From contig CAMWMT010000176.1 in the NCBI GenBank assembly GCA_947175375.1, forward strand, positions 1 through 6,153: DNA of 6,153 nt. The letters are read 5' to 3'. Positions 1 through 4,114 of the stretch are shown here, piece by piece. The position numbers and the translations under genes were made by a program. Numbering within the stretch: the first letter of the stretch is position 1; the number at the start of each line of letters is the position of its first letter. This DNA is from an uncultured Clostridiaceae bacterium. GTDB lineage: Bacteria; Bacillota; Clostridia; Lachnospirales; Lachnospiraceae. Below the pieces are notes generated by a model. That model was given only the letters and a program-made list of their open reading frames with translations, was not told the DNA's origin and did not search any database.

Positions 1-218
1 TTATGCCCCGCGAACAGAAATACCTCCCAGCCGAAGTACAGTGTCGCACAATAGCCATGGAGTTCTGGGCCAGTCTGGAGCACAAGCGGAAATATAAGAA
101 AAATGTAGATGATTCAGATGAGATTGTAGGGCAACTGAAGGTCTGCTCCGATGCTATAGAAAAGCTGGACTACCAGATGCAGGAGATCAGAAACCGGATT
201 GACCGGTCAAAAATGTAA
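1..218 (+). CDS. Small alarmone synthetase (RelA/SpoT-type GTP pyrophosphokinase), C-terminal part
   Basis: Partial gene; its 5' part lies before the window and the stop is TAA at 216-218. The 71 visible codons begin at base 3; the Met there is probably internal. The visible stretch holds the end of the ppGpp synthetase fold: EVQCRT followed by AMEFWASLEHK (residues 11-28 of the visible part) matches the conserved (V)E(I/V)Q-RT...D-WA-LEH motif of RelQ/RelP-type proteins, including E11, Q13, R15, E26 and H27. A charged, probably helical tail of about 40 residues follows, as is usual for single-domain small alarmone synthetases. Such enzymes transfer pyrophosphate from ATP to GDP or GTP to make (p)ppGpp in the cytoplasm. 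No TGS or ACT regulatory domain follows, which argues against a long Rel. The motif has Cys14 where a bulky hydrophobic residue is usual. The next gene starts 20 bases downstream, so co-transcription is likely. Confidence 0.85.
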   Translation, partial: MPREQKYLPAEVQCRTIAMEFWASLEHKRKYKKNVDDSDEIVGQLKVCSDAIEKLDYQMQEIRNRIDRSKM

Positions 219-238
219 GACAGGGAGGGCAGATACAG

Positions 239-1345
239 ATGTTGATTCGTGGAGATCAGGCAGAATTAAAAAATATATTGCAGGAGAGAAAGGCATGTTC
301 CGTCCTACTGGTATGCGGGAACTCTTTCCGGCAGCAGGGACTTTACAGACAGATTTGTGATGGAGTAAATGCGTCAGGAGCAAAACTGACAGAATTTTCG
401 GACTTTGAACCGAATCCAAAATACGAATCGGTGGTGAAGGGCGTGGAGCTCTTCCTGAAAAATCAATGTGATTTTATCATCGCCGCAGGCGGCGGGAGCG
501 CAATGGATGTGGCAAAATGCATCAAGCTGTTCTGGAACATGGATGTAGACTGCAATTACCTGAAGCAGGAGATCACAGAGAACAAAATCCCGATTCTGGC
601 GATTCCGATGACAGCAGGAACCGGGAGCGAAGCTACACGTTTTGCCATTATCTATTATGAAGGAAACAAGCAGTCAGTCGCGCATCCGAGCTGTATTCCG
701 GAATATGTGCTGCTGGATGCATCCCTTCTTAGGACGCTTCCGGAATACCAGAAAAAGGCGACAATGCTGGATGCTCTGTGTCATGCAGTAGAATCCTTCT
801 GGTGCGTAAATGCGACCGATGAAAGCAAAGTACATGCGGCAGAGGCGATCAGAGAGATCATGAAATATCAGACCTCTTATCTTAATAATGAAAAGGCAGG
901 AAATGAGGGTATGCTCAAAACTGCCAATACAGCCGGAAAAGCAATCAATATCACTCAGACAACTGCAGGACATGCCATGTGTTACAAGCTGACCAGTATC
1001 TATGGGCTGGCACATGGACACGCAGCAGCGCTCTGTGTGGCGGTAGTGTGGCCTTATGTGGCATCACATACCAGTGACTGTATCGATCCAAGGGGAGAAG
1101 CATATCTTAAGAAGACCCTGGAGGAGCTTGCCCATGCAATGGGATGCAGTACCATAGAAGATTCCATAAAAAAATATCAGGAAATGCTGGCGGGACTTTC
1201 TCTGGCTGTCCCGGAACTGAAGGATGAAAAGGAACTGGATATGCTGAAGAAATCTGTCAATCCTGACAGACTTAAAAATAATCCGGTTCTGCTGACAGAG
1301 GAGAATTTGGAAGAACTATACAGACAGATTTTCAGGAAAAACTGA
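239..1345 (+). CDS. Iron-containing alcohol dehydrogenase, probable phosphonoacetaldehyde reductase
   Basis: Complete 368-residue protein of the group III (Fe-dependent) alcohol dehydrogenase family, normal length. The N-terminal half is the dinucleotide-binding domain with GGGSAMD at residues 84-90 and TAGTGSEAT at 125-133. The C-terminal helical domain holds the metal ligands in the spacing of E. coli FucO: D178, H182, H245 and H259, all intact. The overall pattern (SEATRFAIIYYEG, MLDALCHAVESFW, INITQTTAGHAM, YGLAHGHAAAL) resembles proteins annotated as phosphonoacetaldehyde reductase, which reduce phosphonoacetaldehyde to 2-hydroxyethylphosphonate in phosphonate biosynthesis. That substrate is inferred from remembered family resemblance; the window shows no PEP mutase or phosphonopyruvate decarboxylase, so another short aldehyde remains possible. 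The start is supported by AGGGAGG at 222-228, ten bases upstream. It lies 20 bases behind the alarmone synthetase gene, probably in one transcript, and is followed by a stem-loop. Confidence 0.9.
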   Translation: MLIRGDQAELKNILQERKACSVLLVCGNSFRQQGLYRQICDGVNASGAKLTEFSDFEPNPKYESVVKGVELFLKNQCDFIIAAGGGSAMDVAKCIKLFWNMDVDCNYLKQEITENKIPILAIPMTAGTGSEATRFAIIYYEGNKQSVAHPSCIPEYVLLDASLLRTLPEYQKKATMLDALCHAVESFWCVNATDESKVHAAEAIREIMKYQTSYLNNEKAGNEGMLKTANTAGKAINITQTTAGHAMCYKLTSIYGLAHGHAAALCVAVVWPYVASHTSDCIDPRGEAYLKKTLEELAHAMGCSTIEDSIKKYQEMLAGLSLAVPELKDEKELDMLKKSVNPDRLKNNPVLLTEENLEELYRQIFRKN

Positions 1346-1356
1346 AGAATCATATA

Positions 1357-1406
1357 AAACGGCACCGAGTTCCTGCTCTCATGGAGCATTGATCCAGGTG
1401 CCGTTT
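1357..1406 (+). terminator. Stem-loop after the dehydrogenase gene, possible (bidirectional) terminator
   Basis: A perfect 10-bp inverted repeat, AAACGGCACC at 1357-1366 and GGTGCCGTTT at 1397-1406, encloses a 30-base loop that can itself form a small hairpin (TGCTC 1374-1378 with GAGCA 1384-1388). It begins 11 bases after the dehydrogenase stop. On the + strand the stem ends in TTT and is followed by a loose T-rich tract (ATCATACTTTTCTG). On the other strand the preceding AAAA would give a short U tract. The long loop and poor T run make it weaker than a classic intrinsic terminator. Confidence 0.5.
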
Positions 1407-1473
1407 ATCATACTTTTCTGTCAATTCTCAATTACCAGATATATACATAAACGATCTCAGCATATTTCCACAC

Positions 1474-1486
1474 TACAGAATCTGTA
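1474..1486. repeat. Short palindrome upstream of the SOS promoter
   Basis: TACAGA-A-TCTGTA is a perfect 6+1+6 inverted repeat ending nine bases before the -35 box of the radical SAM promoter and followed by an A tract. Its position would suit an activator site or UP-like element. No regulator is recognised and it may be chance. Confidence 0.25.
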
Positions 1487-1495
1487 AAAAACCTC

Positions 1496-1524
1496 TTTAC
1501 AAAAGAACATTTGTTCGATATAAT
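1496..1524 (+). promoter_or_regulatory. Sigma-A promoter of the radical SAM repair cassette
   Basis: The -35 box TTTACA (1496-1501, five of six consensus bases) and the -10 box TATAAT (1519-1524, perfect) are separated by exactly 17 bases. Transcription should start near 1530-1532, giving a leader of about 25 bases before the ATG at 1556. The spacer is mostly occupied by the SOS box at 1505-1516, so LexA bound there would block RNA polymerase directly. Confidence 0.85.
1505..1516. promoter_or_regulatory. LexA (DinR-type) SOS box
   Basis: GAACATTTGTTC is a perfect GAAC-N4-GTTC dyad, the core of the Bacillus/Clostridium LexA operator (consensus CGAACRNRYGTTYG). Only the outermost 5' base and one spacer base depart from the full consensus. 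It sits between the -35 and -10 boxes, the classic repression position, in front of genes whose families are tied to DNA repair. Position and family together make this more than a chance match. Confidence 0.85.
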
Positions 1525-1555
1525 GAATAGAAAAAATGTTCTGAAGGAGGAGGCT

Positions 1556-2863
1556 ATGAATTACCATATCGAACAGCAGATGAATCTGTCGCAGAAGCTG
1601 GAGATTCTGGCTGACGCGGCAAAATATGATGTGGCATGTACCTCCAGCGGAGTGGATAGGAAGAACTCTGGAAAGGGGATCGGCAATTGCATCACTCCGG
1701 GGATCTGTCACAGCTTTAGCGCAGACGGCAGGTGCATCTCTCTTTTGAAGATTTTGTTTACAAATGAATGTATTTTTGACTGCAGGTACTGCATCAACCG
1801 CAGGAGCAACGACGTGCCCCGTGCCTCCTTTACTCCGCAGGAAGTATGCGACCTGACCATTGAATTTTACCGGAGGAATTACATCGAAGGACTGTTTTTG
1901 AGCTCTGGTATTCTCGGCAGTCCGGATATGACGATGGATCTTCTGTATCAGACGCTGTATAAGCTGCGGACAGAGTATCATTTTCAGGGATACATCCATG
2001 TGAAGGCGATTCCCGGGGCAGATCCGGAGCTGATCGCGAGGACGGGATATCTGGCAGATCGCATGAGCGTCAATCTGGAACTTCCTACCGCAGAAGGCCT
2101 AAACGCGTTGGCGCCCCAGAAGAAGCGGCCGAAACTGCTGGCGCCGATCCGGCAGGTGAGGCAGATGCGGATGCAGAACAAAAATGAACTGGCGCTTTAC
2201 CGCCACGCGCCGAAGTTCGTTCCGGCGGGACAGTCTACCCAGATGATCATTGGCGCGACAGGAGAGAGCGACTGGCAGATCATGAAGGTGGCAGAGCACA
2301 TGTATAAAAAATATGAGATGAAACGAGTCTTTTACTCGGCTTTTCTCCGGGTTAATGATGACAGCCTTCTGCCGGTGCTTCCCGGCGGTCCGCCCCTTCT
2401 TCGGGAACATCGGCTGTATCAGGCGGACTGGCTGCTTCGGTATTACGGATTTGGAACGGACGAGCTTTTATCGGAGGAAAAGCCGGATTTTAACCTGCTT
2501 CTGGATCCCAAATGTGACTGGGCGCTGCGGCATCTGGAACAGTTTCCGATCGAGGTTATGCGGGCAGACTATCATACGCTGCTTCGGGTTCCGGGCATCG
2601 GCTACCGGGCTGCCAGTCGCATCGTTAAAGCCCGGAGACTTGGAACTCTGGATTATGCGAACCTGAAGAAGATGGGGGTTGTACTGAAAAGAGCCATCTT
2701 CTTTATCACTTGCGGCGGGAAGCAGATGTATCCGGTGAAGCTGGAGGAAGATTATATCCTTCGGAACATTCTGGACGGAAAGGAGAGGCTGCGGCCGGGG
2801 GCGGGAGAGCAGCCGGTGTATGAGCAGCTGTCATTGTTTGATGATCCGCGTTTTTCAGTGTGA
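1556..2863 (+). CDS. Putative DNA modification/repair radical SAM protein (TIGR03916 type)
   Basis: 435 residues from the ATG at 1556, chosen because AAGGAGG (1544-1550) lies five bases upstream; an in-frame TTG at 1511 falls inside the SOS box and cannot be the start. The radical SAM cluster motif CX3CX2C is C72, C76, C79 (CIFDCRYC). Before it are further cysteines C28, C45, C51 and C60 in the family-typical setting GICHSF...DGRC, which could hold a second metal centre. FYRRNYIEGLFLSSG (104-118) is characteristic of the family. Residues 342-361 (LLRVPGIGYRAASRIVKARR) form a helix-hairpin-helix of the kind that binds DNA backbone. QLSLF (424-428) near the C-terminus matches the beta-clamp-binding consensus. 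The family almost always pairs with the protein encoded next and often with a uracil-DNA-glycosylase relative; its reaction is unknown. Expression is probably SOS-induced. The stop overlaps the partner gene. Confidence 0.95.
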   Translation: MNYHIEQQMNLSQKLEILADAAKYDVACTSSGVDRKNSGKGIGNCITPGICHSFSADGRCISLLKILFTNECIFDCRYCINRRSNDVPRASFTPQEVCDLTIEFYRRNYIEGLFLSSGILGSPDMTMDLLYQTLYKLRTEYHFQGYIHVKAIPGADPELIARTGYLADRMSVNLELPTAEGLNALAPQKKRPKLLAPIRQVRQMRMQNKNELALYRHAPKFVPAGQSTQMIIGATGESDWQIMKVAEHMYKKYEMKRVFYSAFLRVNDDSLLPVLPGGPPLLREHRLYQADWLLRYYGFGTDELLSEEKPDFNLLLDPKCDWALRHLEQFPIEVMRADYHTLLRVPGIGYRAASRIVKARRLGTLDYANLKKMGVVLKRAIFFITCGGKQMYPVKLEEDYILRNILDGKERLRPGAGEQPVYEQLSLFDDPRFSV

Positions 2864-3620
2864 AGATACGTTGACTGGTATTCTGACCGGAGTCTATGAC
2901 GCATGGGACAGCCGGCTGGGGCATGAGCATGTGCGGCTTGAGACCGGAGCGTATGAGGATATGGAACTGTTCTGTGAATATGTACAGGTGCCGCCCGACC
3001 TGGACAAGGCAGGGAAGGTGCTGCGTACCATACGCACCCGGCTGGGAGAGGAAGCATACGAGATGATCGCTTACGCATCTGCCTGTCCTCATACCCGAAA
3101 GGCAGATGCCATTTACCGGATGATTGTTCTGGGACTGCGCCTGCCAGACGGAAGAGAGATCAGCCGGATGCTGACACAGCCGGACGTGCAGCTGGTATTT
3201 GAACTCCGGCGGAAGGCATGGCATATTGCGCATCGGTATATGGGATTCGTGAGATTTCAGGAACTGGGAAATGGGGTGCTGTTTTCGAAGATCGACGCAG
3301 AGGTAGATGTGCTGGCTCTGATTGCGCCGCACTTTGCGGACAGGCTTCCACTGGAGAACTGGATGATCTACGACAGACGCCGTCAGAAAGCGGCAGTCCA
3401 TCCGGCACAGAAGGGATGGGTGATTCTGGAGGAAGTGGAAGAGAAGGTCCTCTCAGAGTTCGAGAATTCTGAAAAGGAAACATATTATGACGGACTCTGG
3501 AAGGTATTCCACCGGGCAGTCGGGATTGCGTCCCGGTCGAATGAAAGGCTGCAGATGTCCTTCCTTCCGAAAAAATTCCGGCATTTTATGAATGAATTTG
3601 CTGATTCCAGGGAGTCATAA
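2841..3620 (+). CDS. TIGR03915/DUF4130-type putative DNA repair protein, partner of the radical SAM protein
   Basis: 259 residues from the ATG at 2841. This start gives MIRVFQCEDTLTGILTGVYDAW, the usual N-terminus of the family, and overlaps the radical SAM gene by 23 bases, implying translational coupling. An in-frame ATG at 2820 would add seven residues and has a GGAG-containing purine run (2803-2809) upstream, so it cannot be excluded. Family hallmarks are GHEHVRLET (27-35), the central block ELRRKAWHIAHRYMGFVRF (121-139), IAPHFADRLP followed by NWMIYDRRR (161-181), and the C-terminal LWKVFHRAVGIASRSN plus LPKKF block (219-246). No known catalytic motif, signal peptide or membrane segment is visible. 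In many bacteria this domain is fused to or adjacent to a uracil-DNA-glycosylase family domain; here it stands alone at normal single-domain length. A shared role with the radical SAM protein on DNA is inferred from co-occurrence. Confidence 0.93.
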   Translation: MIRVFQCEDTLTGILTGVYDAWDSRLGHEHVRLETGAYEDMELFCEYVQVPPDLDKAGKVLRTIRTRLGEEAYEMIAYASACPHTRKADAIYRMIVLGLRLPDGREISRMLTQPDVQLVFELRRKAWHIAHRYMGFVRFQELGNGVLFSKIDAEVDVLALIAPHFADRLPLENWMIYDRRRQKAAVHPAQKGWVILEEVEEKVLSEFENSEKETYYDGLWKVFHRAVGIASRSNERLQMSFLPKKFRHFMNEFADSRES

Positions 3621-3701
3621 AAAAATGTTTGAAAATCTTAATTTTTGTAAAAACTGTCAAAAAGAAAAAGGGATAAAAAGGTTTGAAAATGAAAAGGATG
3701 T

Positions 3702-3725
3702 AAAGAATCCACAGAGGTTCTTTTT
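3702..3725 (+). terminator. Weak intrinsic terminator after the repair cassette
   Basis: AAAGAATC (3702-3709) can pair with GGTTCTTT (3716-3723), with one T-G wobble, around a six-base loop, and a run of five T (3721-3725) forms the end. It lies about 80 bases after the DUF4130 gene stop and would end the two-gene transcript. The stem is A/T-rich and so of modest stability. Confidence 0.45.
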
Positions 3726-3804
3726 CTGAATCGGTTTATTATATAAAAATAAAAAGGGGTAATATACAGGGGATTATGCATATTATACAGAAATTCGTAG
3801 TAAG

Positions 3805-3822
3805 AATCCGGGAATCCCGATT
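3805..3822. repeat. Palindrome abutting the -35 box of the small-RNA promoter
   Basis: AATC-C-GGG-AAT-CCC-GATT is an inverted repeat with one unpaired C (3809). Its right end shares one base with the TTGACA box. The placement suits a repressor or activator operator, but no matching regulator is known here. Confidence 0.3.
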
Positions 3823-3849
3823 TGACAGATGGCAAAAGATGATTATAAT
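3822..3849 (+). promoter_or_regulatory. Consensus sigma-A promoter of a probable small RNA
   Basis: TTGACA (3822-3827) and TATAAT (3844-3849) are both perfect consensus hexamers with a 16-base spacer, so transcription should start near 3856. No ORF with a ribosome binding site follows before the strong terminator at 3939-3969. This is the best-matching promoter in the window. Confidence 0.8.
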
Positions 3850-3850
3850 G

Positions 3851-3892
3851 AATAACAACATAACGTGTTGAACAGGCACAGTTATTGTTATT
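3851..3892. repeat. Inverted repeat spanning the predicted small-RNA start site
   Basis: AATAACAA (3851-3858) pairs with TTGTTATT (3885-3892), continued inside by TAAC (3861-3864) with GTTA (3881-3884) and GTG (3865-3867) with CAC (3877-3879), interrupted by small bulges. Because it begins just after the -10 box and crosses the predicted start, it could act as a DNA operator, as an RNA 5' hairpin, or as both. Confidence 0.4.
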
Positions 3893-3969
3893 TCAATCAG
3901 CCAGTTTCAATGTTTTGTACCCTATAAATACCCCCTTTAAAGACAGTTCCTTTTTGGAACTGTCTTTTT
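3856..3969 (+). ncRNA. Candidate small RNA of about 114 nt
   Basis: The unit is bounded by a perfect TTGACA-16-TATAAT promoter and a strong intrinsic terminator. It contains no credible ORF: the only ATG-led frame, at about 3910, has five codons and no ribosome binding site. The 5' part can fold as a hairpin (about 3856-3887) in which ACAA, TAAC and GTG pair with complements on the far side. The middle (about 3893-3938) looks single-stranded and the 3' end is the terminator hairpin. I do not recognise a known RNA family; it lacks the features of SRP RNA, 6S RNA or tmRNA. Alternatives are a terminated leader of the helicase gene (which has its own promoter downstream) or an unproductive promoter. 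Confidence 0.5.
3939..3969 (+). terminator. Strong intrinsic terminator
   Basis: A perfect 12-bp stem, AAAGACAGTTCC (3939-3950) with GGAACTGTCTTT (3956-3967), has a TTTTT loop and ends in five consecutive T (3965-3969). It sits about 320 bases after the DUF4130 gene and just before the helicase promoter, so it most likely ends the small RNA and insulates the helicase gene. The A-rich left flank is short, so function on the other strand is less likely. Confidence 0.85.
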
Positions 3970-3993
3970 CCATGTACAAGCAGGAAAGGCACA

Positions 3994-4002
3994 TGTTATA
4001 AT
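3994..4002 (+). promoter_or_regulatory. Extended -10 promoter of the helicase gene
   Basis: TGTTATAAT is a TGN extension plus a perfect TATAAT (3997-4002). The best -35 candidate is weak (TGTACA at 3973-3978, 18-base spacer), as is common for extended -10 promoters. Transcription would start near 4009. No GAAC-N4-GTTC SOS box is visible near it. Confidence 0.65.
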
Positions 4003-4114
4003 ACATATATCCGGCGTTTGAAAAGTGCCGAAAAAGTATGATGAACGGCATATGGAGCGGCGCTATATGAGGGCAGGAGTATAGTGCCATTTATATGGAG
4101 GGAAAGGAACAGCT

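Larger units (their letters stand above)
3621..4114. other. Gene-free stretch between the repair cassette and the helicase
   Basis: Nearly 500 bases without a convincing protein gene. From left to right it holds an A-rich tract with a doubtful 34-codon ORF (3625-3729), the weak terminator at 3702-3725, a very A/T-rich region, a palindrome (3805-3822), a consensus promoter (3822-3849), an inverted repeat (3851-3892), a strong terminator (3939-3969), and the extended -10 promoter of the helicase gene with a leader of about 105 bases. That leader can form only short stems: TGCCG 4026-4030 with CGGCA 4046-4050, and CTATA 4063-4067 with TATAG 4080-4084. Confidence 0.7.

Noticed and set aside
1511..1555. 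N-terminal extension of the radical SAM protein from a TTG at 1511
   Set aside because: It begins inside the SOS box and upstream of the predicted transcription start, while ATG 1556 has an excellent AAGGAGG site.
1457..1999. 180-codon minus-strand ORF
   Set aside because: It lies antisense across the radical SAM promoter and the first conserved cysteine region, and the protein resembles no family I know. It is a shadow frame.
2706..3401. 231-codon minus-strand ORF
   Set aside because: Antisense to the DUF4130 gene, with low-complexity proline/serine-rich composition typical of a shadow frame.
3638..3835. 65-codon minus-strand ORF in the gene-free stretch
   Set aside because: TTG start, no ribosome binding site, composition explained by A/T-rich DNA.
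3910..3927. Five-codon ORF inside the small-RNA candidate, considered as a leader peptide
   Set aside because: No ribosome binding site and no run of regulatory codons.
3893..4090. 65-codon minus-strand ORF, considered as a small toxin-like peptide
   Set aside because: No ribosome binding site upstream, no clear membrane segment, and it runs antisense through the strong terminator hairpin.
3994..4114. SOS box or riboswitch in the helicase leader
   Set aside because: No GAAC-N4-GTTC match and only five-base stems; nothing matches a riboswitch I know.
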